Shown one piece after another: positions 1 to 6,508 of a DNA stretch of 7,444 nt. The notes beneath the pieces were generated by a model. That model ran no database searches. It worked only from the letters and a program-made list of their open reading frames with translations, and was not told the DNA's origin. The translations under genes were made by a program, and so were the position numbers. Position 1 is the stretch's first letter. The number at the start of each line of letters is the position of its first letter. The DNA is from Chloroflexota bacterium (GTDB lineage: Bacteria; Chloroflexota; Anaerolineae; Aggregatilineales; Phototrophicaceae). The stretch is taken from NCBI GenBank assembly GCA_023392115.1, contig JAEVZT010000358.1:1-7444 (forward strand). Reading direction: 5' to 3'.

Positions 1-3000
1 GACGCGTGCGGGTGATCGTGACTTTGCGAGCGGACTTCTACGACCGACCGCTGCTCTATCCCGGCTTGGCGGAGTTGGTGCGGACGCATACCGAACTCGT
101 CCTGCCAATGACGGCACGCGAGCTGGAGCAGGCAATCGTCGGTCCGGCGGAGCGCGCGGGGGTGCAGTTTGAGCGTGGACTGGTGGCGACGATCATCAAC
201 GAGGTCGGGGAGCAGCCGGGAGGGCTGCCGCTGTTGCAGTACGCGCTGACGGAATTGTTTGAGCGGTGCGAGGGCTTGGTCTTGACGAGCGCCGCTTACA
301 AGGAAGGCGGTGGTGTGACCGGGGCGCTGGCGCGGCGGGCGGACGAGCTGTACGCCAATCTCAGCGGCGAGGGACAGGCGGCGGCGCGGCAGTTGTTCCT
401 GCGTTTGGTGACGCTGGGGGAGGGGACGGAGGACACGCGGCGGCGCGTCCTGCTGGCGGAACTGAACGCGCTCGACGGCGACGGGACGATGGAGGAGGTG
501 ATCAACGCGTTCGCCGGGTACCGGCTGCTGACGGTCGACCGCGACCCGCTGACGCGCAGTCCAACGGTGGAGATCGCCCACGAGGCGTTGATCCGCGAGT
601 GGGGGCAGTTGGGCGAGTGGCTGGACGCGAGCCGGGACGAGATCCGGTTGCAGCGGCGGTTGGCGCATGCGGCGGCGGAATGGCACGCCGTGCAAGACCC
701 GAGCTTTCTCGCATCCGGCGCGCGACTGGAACAGTTCGAAGCGCTGGCGGCGCAGTCGAGCGTATTGCTGACACCCGACGAACGGGCATTCATCGACGCC
801 AGCGCCGCCGAGCACGAACGCGCCCTGAGCCGAGAACGCGAGCGGCAGGCGCGCGAACTGCAGATGGCCAAACAGTCGGCGCACCGGCTGCGGTTGCTAG
901 TGGGGGTGCTGGCGGCGGCGGTGATCGGTGCGCTGCTGTTGAGCGGCGTCGCCATTTCCAGTGCCAACACAGCATCGACCGAAGCCCGCCTGCGCGCCAC
1001 GCAGCAGGCGATCGCCGAGGAGAACTTCAACCGCGCCGAGCAGCAGCGCCTGTACCTCGCTGCCAACGAGGCGATGGACGATGGCGCGGGCGGACACGTC
1101 GGCATGGCGCTGGCGCTTCGCAGTCTCGCCTATGGCTATGCGCCGGAAGCCGACATGATGCTGCTGCGGGCGAGCAGTGAAGGTCTCGTTCGGCGCCGTT
1201 TGACCGGATTTCAGTATGAGCTTTTTACCGTGGCGTATTCGCCGGATGGAAAGCTCGTCGCGGGCACTTCAGAAGGTGGTATCCGAATCTGGGATGCTGA
1301 GACTGGAGAGGAGCGACTAGTCATTCCTGTGGAATCGATCGTTGTTATGGCTGGCTTTTCGCCCGATGGGAGGACGCTGGCAACGGCGGGAGAAAGTCCT
1401 GTTGTGTATCTGTGGGATACGACAACCGGGGAAGAGGTACGCGCTTTTGTCCACCGGGACAATGTGCGGATGATCTACTTCTCACCGGATGGCACAGAGC
1501 TCATCGCGATGACTAATGATGTATTTCAAATTTGGGACGCTGCTACGGGTGCACGGTTGAGGCAGTATCCCGCGACCACCGAGAACGGCGCGTCGGTGAT
1601 GGGGATTGTCTTCCCAACGGAGCGTACGCAGTTCATCCTCAGGGATTCGGAAACAGGAATCTATTTGCAGGATGCCGACACCGGCGAAACGCTGTGTACA
1701 GTGCTCGAAGCTGATGCGTCACCGTTCACTATGTTCTGGTGGTCAGAACGCTTGCCGTATGCGGTCATTGCCACTGAGGAAAATATTGCCTACAGTTGGA
1801 ATCTTGAGACCTGCACGCAGCATGCACAGTTCGAAGGGCACGACGCAAGGATTTTGAATGCGGACTACGATACTGGCGGGGACTTCGTGATCACCGGCGA
1901 CGCGTCGGGTACGGCTATCCAGTGGGATTTTCAGACCGGGCGTGAAATCGGACGTTACGTGACCAGCGGTCTCATCGATACGCTTGATATTTCGCCAGAT
2001 GGCAGCGAACTCCTCCTTCCTTATTTCGAAGTTGTCGACATCTATGACCTAAACTTTCCCAAAGAACCTCGTACCATCGTTGGCGGCTTCTACTCACCCA
2101 ATCAAACCTTCCTTCCGCGTTTTGCGCCTGACGGGGAGAGTCTCTATGTCGGCGGGTTTGGAGAATATTCCCGGTGGAGTCTGACTGAAGACAGCAGTGA
2201 GCCGATGATTACTTATGACCTGCCGATACGGACGATGGACGTGTCTATGGACGGGCGTTACATCATTGCTTCGCTTGAACCGAATCGCAATACGCGCGAT
2301 TTCATAATCTATCTGCTTGATGCGAACACAGGGGAAGTTGTCCGAGAATTTGCCGGGCACGGCGAACTAGTGAATTTCATCGAATTTTCGGCGGATGGGA
2401 CGCGGTTCGCGAGTGCCAGCTTTGACGCCACTGCGCGAACGTGGGATGTGGCGACGGGGCAGCAGCTTCAGCTGTTTCGGGGACACGAAGGGGTAACGTC
2501 GAGCGCTGTCCTATCACGCGATGGGGAACTGTTGGTGACGACGAGTTCAGACGGAACGGTGCGCATCTGGAATGCGAACACAGCCGAAGAACTACGCGTC
2601 CTTGTGGGGGGCGCGCCGACCCCCTACGCCGACATTTCGCCTGATGGTCGCCTCGTGGCGGCGGCAGATGTGAATGGGCTGCTCCATGTTTGGGATATTA
2701 CAACCGGCGACAAGCTGCACACGCTTACGGAGCATAAGGCTTCCCTATGGACGGTGATGTTCTCGCCGGATGGGACGCGCATGGTGAGTTCAAGTTGGGA
2801 TGGCACGGCGCGGATTTGGGACGTGGCAACCGGTAAGACGATACGCACATTGGAGCCGGTGGATGGAACTGATCTCTATTGGGCAGAGTTTTCGCCGGAC
2901 GGCGAGTATGTGGTCACCGGTGGTGAACTGACGGATCGCGTCTACGTCTGGCGCGTCGATCTTGAAGACGTGATTGCGATGTTCTGCGCGCGTCAACCGC

Positions 3001-3089
3001 TGGAGTTGAGCGCCGAGGAGCGCGTGCAGTACGACATCCCTGACGATGCACCGATGTGTCCGGGTACAGTGGCAGCACCAGCGGCATAA
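1..3089 (+). CDS. nSTAND1-type ATPase / transmembrane / WD40-repeat protein, 5'-truncated
   Basis: The frame is open from the window edge, so the true start lies upstream; the GTG at 6 is only the first possible start codon seen. Residues here count from that GTG (1027 residues visible). Residues 1-205 match the end of an nSTAND1 ATPase module: the LRADFYDRPL strand, the GGLPLLQYAL helix and the AHEALIREW motif at 191-199 that typically closes this module. A charged, probably coiled-coil linker (about 268-295) leads to one hydrophobic helix (297-318) preceded by K/R residues, predicting ATPase inside and C-terminus outside. Fourteen WD40-like blades follow (about 400-985), then a tail with Cys994 and Cys1018 resembling the tails of other STAND-WD40 proteins. 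In this family the propeller senses a ligand and the ATPase acts as a switch; the ligand and effector domain cannot be read here. The Walker A/B region is missing from the window. GC falls sharply after about 1200. The stop is TAA at 3087-3089, with no clear terminator after it. Confidence 0.9.
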   Translation, partial: RVRVIVTLRADFYDRPLLYPGLAELVRTHTELVLPMTARELEQAIVGPAERAGVQFERGLVATIINEVGEQPGGLPLLQYALTELFERCEGLVLTSAAYKEGGGVTGALARRADELYANLSGEGQAAARQLFLRLVTLGEGTEDTRRRVLLAELNALDGDGTMEEVINAFAGYRLLTVDRDPLTRSPTVEIAHEALIREWGQLGEWLDASRDEIRLQRRLAHAAAEWHAVQDPSFLASGARLEQFEALAAQSSVLLTPDERAFIDASAAEHERALSRERERQARELQMAKQSAHRLRLLVGVLAAAVIGALLLSGVAISSANTASTEARLRATQQAIAEENFNRAEQQRLYLAANEAMDDGAGGHVGMALALRSLAYGYAPEADMMLLRASSEGLVRRRLTGFQYELFTVAYSPDGKLVAGTSEGGIRIWDAETGEERLVIPVESIVVMAGFSPDGRTLATAGESPVVYLWDTTTGEEVRAFVHRDNVRMIYFSPDGTELIAMTNDVFQIWDAATGARLRQYPATTENGASVMGIVFPTERTQFILRDSETGIYLQDADTGETLCTVLEADASPFTMFWWSERLPYAVIATEENIAYSWNLETCTQHAQFEGHDARILNADYDTGGDFVITGDASGTAIQWDFQTGREIGRYVTSGLIDTLDISPDGSELLLPYFEVVDIYDLNFPKEPRTIVGGFYSPNQTFLPRFAPDGESLYVGGFGEYSRWSLTEDSSEPMITYDLPIRTMDVSMDGRYIIASLEPNRNTRDFIIYLLDANTGEVVREFAGHGELVNFIEFSADGTRFASASFDATARTWDVATGQQLQLFRGHEGVTSSAVLSRDGELLVTTSSDGTVRIWNANTAEELRVLVGGAPTPYADISPDGRLVAAADVNGLLHVWDITTGDKLHTLTEHKASLWTVMFSPDGTRMVSSSWDGTARIWDVATGKTIRTLEPVDGTDLYWAEFSPDGEYVVTGGELTDRVYVWRVDLEDVIAMFCARQPLELSAEERVQYDIPDDAPMCPGTVAAPAA
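894..959 (+). other. Predicted transmembrane helix between ATPase and propeller
   Basis: This codes for residues 297-318 of the STAND-WD40 protein, an uninterrupted run rich in Leu, Val, Ala, Ile and Gly with no charged residue. Lys289, His293, Arg294 and Arg296 sit just before it, while polar residues (SSANTAST) follow. By the positive-inside rule the ATPase would be cytoplasmic and the WD40 blades exported. Confidence 0.75.
1203..2960 (+). repeat. 14 tandem WD40-like blades (two seven-bladed propellers likely)
   Basis: Each blade shows a (F/Y)SPDG-like turn followed by a strand ending in WD or a degenerate version. The strand ends fall near residues 430, 471, 511, 555, 599, 641, 680, 724, 771, 814, 856, 897, 939 and 982, a spacing of 40 to 47 residues throughout. 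Blades 1-3, 6 and 10-13 are canonical (IWD, LWD, TWD, VWD, QWD or IWN). Blades 4, 5 and 7-9 have lost the dipeptide but keep the period. Blades 10 and 13 are closely alike (FS.DGTR at the turn, then DVATG after the WD), suggesting fairly recent duplication. Fourteen blades would form two complete seven-bladed rings; this grouping is inferred from the count. Confidence 0.8.
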
Positions 3090-3091
3090 AT

Positions 3092-3103
3092 CGAAACGTT
3101 TTC
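3092..3103. promoter_or_regulatory. CG-centred dyad, candidate LacI-family operator
   Basis: A perfect 8-bp palindrome, AAACGTTT (3094-3101), lies within CGAAACGTTTTC, three bases after the stop codon of the preceding gene and about 115 bp before the binding-protein start. A/T-flanked palindromes centred on CG are typical of LacI-family operators such as PurR sites, and such repressors often control sugar-type ABC importers. No regulator gene is present in the window, so the assignment rests on the motif alone. Confidence 0.35.
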
Positions 3104-3112
3104 TGCGAGTCT

Positions 3113-3147
3113 GTGCAAACCGACGACTGCAACTGTTGCATTTGCAC
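3113..3147. promoter_or_regulatory. Cluster of four TGCAA half-sites with a perfect 13-bp dyad
   Basis: The core is TGCAAC-T-GTTGCA at 3128-3140, a perfect inverted repeat with a one-base centre. It is flanked by GTGCAAA (3113-3119) and TTTGCAC (3141-3147), which are themselves exact reverse complements. Four TGCAA/TTGCA half-sites therefore fall within 35 bp of the gap upstream of the binding-protein gene. This looks like a repressor or activator binding region. There is no T-run after it, so it is not a terminator. Confidence 0.4.
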
Positions 3148-3171
3148 GATCAATTCGCTACTCTTTGGATG

Positions 3172-3189
3172 TAGGTAATATGTAACCTA
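3172..3189. promoter_or_regulatory. 18-bp interrupted dyad overlapping a possible -10 element
   Basis: The arms TAGGT (3172-3176) and ACCTA (3185-3189) are exact reverse complements around an 8-bp AT-rich centre, with 14 of 18 positions symmetric overall. The dyad covers TAATAT (3176-3181), the best -10-like hexamer in the gap, but no good -35 sits at the right distance. A protein bound here would block transcription of the binding-protein gene, which starts 27 bp downstream. Promoter and operator calls are both tentative. Confidence 0.3.
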
Positions 3190-3216
3190 GTAGCTCGCAC
3201 ACTTAAGGATGATGTT

Positions 3217-4560
3217 ATGAGAACACGCAACTCCCGTATAGTGGCTTTGGTAAGCAGCGTGATGCTCGTCCTCCTGCTTGGGATGGGCGGGTTCACGTCT
3301 GCGCAGGAACCGGTGCAGATCGATTTCTGGCACGCCATGTCCGGCACGAACGGCGCGGCGGTCACGGAACTGGTCACCGCGTTTAACGAATCACATCCTG
3401 ATATCGTCGTCGTCGAGCAGAACAAGGGCGGCTATGACGATACCCTCAACGCTGTGATTCAGGCGGCAGGGCAGGGTGAAGGTCCGAACATCGCCCAGAT
3501 TTTCGACCTCGGCACGCCCCTCGCCATTGACTCCGGATTCTTTACCCCCGTCGAAGACCTTCTGACGGCTGAGGAACTGGAAGCGATCAAGGCAGACGTG
3601 TTGCCGCCGCTGATCAGCTACTTCTCGGTGGGTGGCAAACTGAATTCGGTGCCGTGGAACAACTCGACGCCGCTGTTCTACTACAACAAAGACATGTTCA
3701 CGGCGGCAGGGCTTGATCCGGAAGATCCGCCGGAAACGTGGCAGGAAATTCAGGAATACTGCGCGGTGATTATGGAAGCCGGCGTTGCCCCGTACTGCCT
3801 GAGCGCGCAGATCTACGGCTGGTACTTCGAGCAGTGGATGGCGATTCAGGGTCAGGAACTGGCGAACAACGGCAACGGTCGTGATGGTCGTGCGACCGAG
3901 ACGAACCTGACCAGCGATGCCGCGCGCAACATCATGGAATTCTGGCGCGACATCAATGATCAGGGCTACTGGGTTTACACCGGCAGGCTGCACGACAATC
4001 AGGGCGCGAACCAGATTTTCATTGCCGAACAGGCAGCGATGATCATCGAGAGCACGGGCGCGCTCGGCACGTTCACGACCGGCGCGGAGACGGCAGGTTT
4101 CGAACTCGGTACGGGCTACTTCCCGTCGAACGGGGATGTTGAGCGCGTCGGCGTGATCATCGGCGGCGCGAGCCTGTGGATCGGCGCAGGTCACCCCGAA
4201 GAAGAAAACCGCGCTTCGGTCGAGTTCATCAAGTGGCTGCTCGAACCCGAACAGATGGCGCTGTGGCATCAGCGTACCGGCTACCTGCCGGATACCCTCG
4301 GCGCGCAGGAACTGCTGCGCGAGCAGGGCTGGTTCGAAGAACGCCCCGGTCAGGTGACGGCGGTCAACCAGTTGGCTGACGCGCAGGTGACTTCGGCGAC
4401 CGCCGGCGCGATCATGGGTCCGTTCCCGCAGATTCGCGTGATCACCGAGCAGGCGATTCAGGCAGTTGTTCAGGGCGGCGACATCGACCAAGTGCTGGAA
4501 GACGCGAAGGCGCAAGCCGACGCAGCATTGGCGGATTACAACAGCCGTTTGCCGGAATAA
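3217..4560 (+). CDS. ugpB: ABC transporter substrate-binding protein, UgpB-like (glycerol-3-phosphate/glycerophosphodiester)
   Basis: This 447-residue exported protein captures substrate for the permeases encoded downstream. The start is set by AAGGATGA at 3205-3212 just before the ATG. Residues 1-29 form a Sec signal peptide (RTRNSR, then a hydrophobic stretch) with probable cleavage after TSA29; there is no lipobox cysteine. Motifs shared with E. coli UgpB run the full length: DFWHAM (36-41), NNSTP..YYNKD (148-159), AGLDPE.PP.TW (164-175), IIGGASLW (314-321), WHQRTGYLP (350-358) and PQIRVI (404-409). From memory of E. coli UgpB, glycerol-3-phosphate contacts Tyr65, Glu89, Ser144, Gly307, Tyr346 and Arg397; these map to Tyr73, Asp97, Ser150, Gly317, Tyr356 and Arg407, so only one changes, Glu to Asp. 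Cys182 and Cys194 are the only cysteines and could form a disulfide. Length is close to the E. coli protein. A related carbohydrate ligand cannot be excluded. Confidence 0.9.
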   Translation: MRTRNSRIVALVSSVMLVLLLGMGGFTSAQEPVQIDFWHAMSGTNGAAVTELVTAFNESHPDIVVVEQNKGGYDDTLNAVIQAAGQGEGPNIAQIFDLGTPLAIDSGFFTPVEDLLTAEELEAIKADVLPPLISYFSVGGKLNSVPWNNSTPLFYYNKDMFTAAGLDPEDPPETWQEIQEYCAVIMEAGVAPYCLSAQIYGWYFEQWMAIQGQELANNGNGRDGRATETNLTSDAARNIMEFWRDINDQGYWVYTGRLHDNQGANQIFIAEQAAMIIESTGALGTFTTGAETAGFELGTGYFPSNGDVERVGVIIGGASLWIGAGHPEEENRASVEFIKWLLEPEQMALWHQRTGYLPDTLGAQELLREQGWFEERPGQVTAVNQLADAQVTSATAGAIMGPFPQIRVITEQAIQAVVQGGDIDQVLEDAKAQADAALADYNSRLPE

Positions 4561-4605
4561 GCAGGTTCGTGGCACGCAAATAACGATCGCGCGATAATAG
4601 AGTAT

Positions 4606-4636
4606 ACGGGCGGGTCTAAACGGCTCGCCCGTTTTT
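4606..4636 (+). terminator. Intrinsic terminator between binding-protein and permease genes
   Basis: The arms ACGGGCGGGTC (4606-4616) and GGCTCGCCCGT (4622-4632) form an 11-bp GC-rich stem with two G-U pairs and a five-base loop (TAAAC), followed directly by a T-run to 4636. It lies 45 bp after the binding-protein stop. Partial read-through would give much more binding protein than permease, a common arrangement in ABC import operons. The remaining 76 bp before the next gene show no convincing promoter. Confidence 0.85.
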
Positions 4637-4712
4637 GTATCACCTTCTCACGCGGTCGAAGCGTGCGCGAACCTATCCCACCGGCGAGATAGCTTAAGCG
4701 AGGGAAACAACA

Positions 4713-5633
4713 ATGCAGGCGATTTTTCGTAATCGGTGGCTTCCGTTCATACTGCTGCTGCCGACACTCATCATTCTCGTGCTATTTCTCTACTACCCGA
4801 TTATCAACACCTTCAACCTCAGCTTCTACCAAGCCGCGCCGAACGGCATTGACCTCACATGGGTCGGGCTTCGGAATTACGAACGCCTGCTTGACTTGCA
4901 GATTCAGCAGACGGAACGTGGATTGGTCTTCAGGGGCACGTATTTCGTCGTGCTGCTCCGATCGCTGGGCTTTTCTGGCGCGATCGTGCTCGGCGGCTTG
5001 ACGATTTCACTGGCGTTCGCCATGCTCGCCAATCAGAAGGTGCGCGGCATTCGACTCTACCGCACCCTCTTGATTTTGCCCTACGCGATTTCGCCCGCGA
5101 TCGTCGGCGTGATTTTTCTGTTCTTGTTCAACCCGGTGGTTGGCGTCGTCAATTACTTCTGGAACCTGATTTTCCAGACGCGCCCGAACTGGCTCGGCGA
5201 CCCTGTCCTGACGCCGTTTCTGGTCATTATGGCGTCAATCTGGAAAAACCTCGGCTACAACATCATCTTCTTCCTGTCGGGGCTGCAAAACATCAACACC
5301 GAGCTGCTTGAAGCGGCGTCGATTGACGGTGCGGGACGCTGGAAACGCTTCCGCCATGTGACGCTGCCGCTGCTGTCGCCGATCACGTTCTTCCTCGTCA
5401 TCACCAATCTCACCTATTCCTTCTTCGACCTTTTCGGGACGATCGACATTCTGTCAGGTCCGGGTCCCCAGAACTCGACGACGGTGCTGATCTACAACCT
5501 TTACCGCGACCTTCGTGTGAACCATAACCCGGGTATGGCGGCAACGCAGTCAGTCCTGCTGTTCATCCTCGTCGCCGGTCTCACTATTATGCAGTTCCGT
5601 ACGACGGAACGGGGGGTTACGTACAATGCGTAG
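4713..5633 (+). CDS. ugpA: ABC transporter permease, UgpA-like (MalF family)
   Basis: This 306-residue integral membrane protein is one half of the import channel (E. coli UgpA has 295). About six hydrophobic segments can be seen, near residues 11-30, 88-106, 117-137, 168-190, 222-240 and 278-293. The cytoplasmic EAA loop that docks on the ATPase is at 200-223: EAASIDGAG followed by LPLLSP. The GPGPQNSTT..IY segment (249-261) resembles the corresponding part of UgpA. The ATG is preceded by GAGGGA at 4700-4705 with a seven-base gap. The gene follows the terminator and overlaps the next permease gene by 8 bp, so the two are co-translated. General sugar permeases of the same family look similar; the Ugp assignment leans on the neighbours. 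Confidence 0.88.
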   Translation: MQAIFRNRWLPFILLLPTLIILVLFLYYPIINTFNLSFYQAAPNGIDLTWVGLRNYERLLDLQIQQTERGLVFRGTYFVVLLRSLGFSGAIVLGGLTISLAFAMLANQKVRGIRLYRTLLILPYAISPAIVGVIFLFLFNPVVGVVNYFWNLIFQTRPNWLGDPVLTPFLVIMASIWKNLGYNIIFFLSGLQNINTELLEAASIDGAGRWKRFRHVTLPLLSPITFFLVITNLTYSFFDLFGTIDILSGPGPQNSTTVLIYNLYRDLRVNHNPGMAATQSVLLFILVAGLTIMQFRTTERGVTYNA

Positions 5634-6471
5634 TAACGGTATCTTGAGAACCCTTTCCCGACCGAAATACTTCACGCACCTTTCGCTGATCGCCGCATGC
5701 CTGATCGTCGGTTTCCCGATGCTCTATTCGATCCTCAAGTCGACGCAGAACCTCGGGCAGATCATGGCGTACCCGCCGAATTTCGCTATCGGCAACCAAA
5801 CGTTTGCAAACTATCAGGAAGCGTGGGAGACGGGCAATCTGGCGCGGCTGATGACGAATACGGTGCTGGTCGCGCTTGCCGTGACCGCCGGCAAGACGAT
5901 CACGTCGCTGCTGGCTGGCATGGCGTTCGTCTATTTCCGCTTTCCCATGCGAGGCTTCCTGTTCATGTTCGTGCTGCTGACGCTGATGATGCCAACCGAC
6001 ATTCTGATCGTCGCGCTGTATCGCTTCATGGGGCAGATACGCTGGACGGATACGTTTCAGGCGTTAGTCGCGCCGTTCATCGCCAGCGCGACCGGGACGC
6101 TTCTGTTCCGCCAGCACTTCGCCAATATCCCGTCTGAACTGGCAGACGCGGCACAGATCGACGGCGCGGGTCCTATGCGCTACCTGTGGAGCGTGCTGAT
6201 CCCCATCTCGTGGAACGTGATCGGCGCGCTGGCGATGATTCAGTTCATCGGCGTGTGGAATCAATACCTGTGGCCGCTGCTGGTGATGAACAGCAACGAC
6301 CGGCAGCTGGTGCAGGTCGCGCTGAAGGGCATTACGAATAACGCGCTCGATCAGGGGAACTGGGGTGTTGCACTGGCGGCAGCCGTCATCGCTTCGATCC
6401 CGCCGCTGATCGTGTTCCTGCTGCTGCAAGAGAGTTTCCTGCGTGGTTTCGCGCTGACGCGCGATAAGTAG
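5626..6471 (+). CDS. ugpE: ABC transporter permease, UgpE-like (MalG family)
   Basis: This second channel subunit has 281 residues, which as I recall is also the length of E. coli UgpE. Hydrophobic segments lie near 17-36, 75-105, 110-132, 145-160, 193-220 and 248-268. The ATPase-docking EAA loop is at 171-195, here ELADAAQIDGAG ending in IPIS. The WNQYLWPLL motif (211-219) and the SIPPLIVFLLLQ.SFLRG ending are strongly UgpE-like. The ATG lies inside the end of the upstream gene (ATGCGTAG, 5626-5633), with a G-run at 5611-5616 as a weak ribosome site, so translation coupling is expected. No ATP-binding subunit follows; the next gene is a phosphodiesterase. Confidence 0.9.
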   Translation: MRSNGILRTLSRPKYFTHLSLIAACLIVGFPMLYSILKSTQNLGQIMAYPPNFAIGNQTFANYQEAWETGNLARLMTNTVLVALAVTAGKTITSLLAGMAFVYFRFPMRGFLFMFVLLTLMMPTDILIVALYRFMGQIRWTDTFQALVAPFIASATGTLLFRQHFANIPSELADAAQIDGAGPMRYLWSVLIPISWNVIGALAMIQFIGVWNQYLWPLLVMNSNDRQLVQVALKGITNNALDQGNWGVALAAAVIASIPPLIVFLLLQESFLRGFALTRDK

Positions 6472-6476
6472 CGTTT

Positions 6477-6488
6477 CGCCAATTGGCG
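6477..6488. promoter_or_regulatory. Perfect 12-bp palindrome between permease and phosphodiesterase genes
   Basis: CGCCAATTGGCG is an exact palindrome in the 37-bp gap between the two genes, just before the ribosome site at 6494. It could be a protein-binding site. It has no loop when folded as RNA and no T-run, so it is not an intrinsic terminator, and the genes probably share one transcript. Confidence 0.25.
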
Positions 6489-6493
6489 CAGCA

Positions 6494-6500
6494 AAGGTGA
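6494..6500 (+). promoter_or_regulatory. Ribosome binding site fixing the GTG start of the phosphodiesterase
   Basis: AAGGTGA lies eight bases before the GTG at 6509. An in-frame TGA at 6503-6505 rules out any earlier start, and the first in-frame ATG (codon 44) comes after the catalytic HRG motif. The GTG is therefore the best start. Confidence 0.75.
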
Positions 6501-6508
6501 AGTGAACC

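Noticed and set aside
266..1180. Alternative + frame (266-1180) and minus frame (296-1105) over the ATPase region
   Set aside because: Both give Arg/Ala/Gly- or Ser/Ala/Arg-rich products typical of high-GC shadow frames, and both end where GC falls near 1100-1180.
3090..3216. Pho box (PhoB direct repeats), expected if regulated like E. coli ugp
   Set aside because: No pair of CTGTCAT-like repeats with proper spacing was found; CTGTGCA at 3111 is single.
3391..4575. Long open frame on the minus strand (394 codons) opposite the binding-protein gene
   Set aside because: It lies wholly opposite a gene with full-length family match, its translation is rich in Arg/His/Val with no recognisable domain, and it is explained by the codon bias of the + strand gene.
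4586..4595. ATCGCGCGAT palindrome after the binding-protein gene
   Set aside because: It is short, built of simple alternating CG, has no T-run, and sits just before a clear terminator; no function can be argued.
4673..4692. CTATC...GATAG hairpin just before the UgpA-like gene, considered as a translational control element
   Set aside because: The stem is only five base pairs with a ten-base loop, too weak to support.
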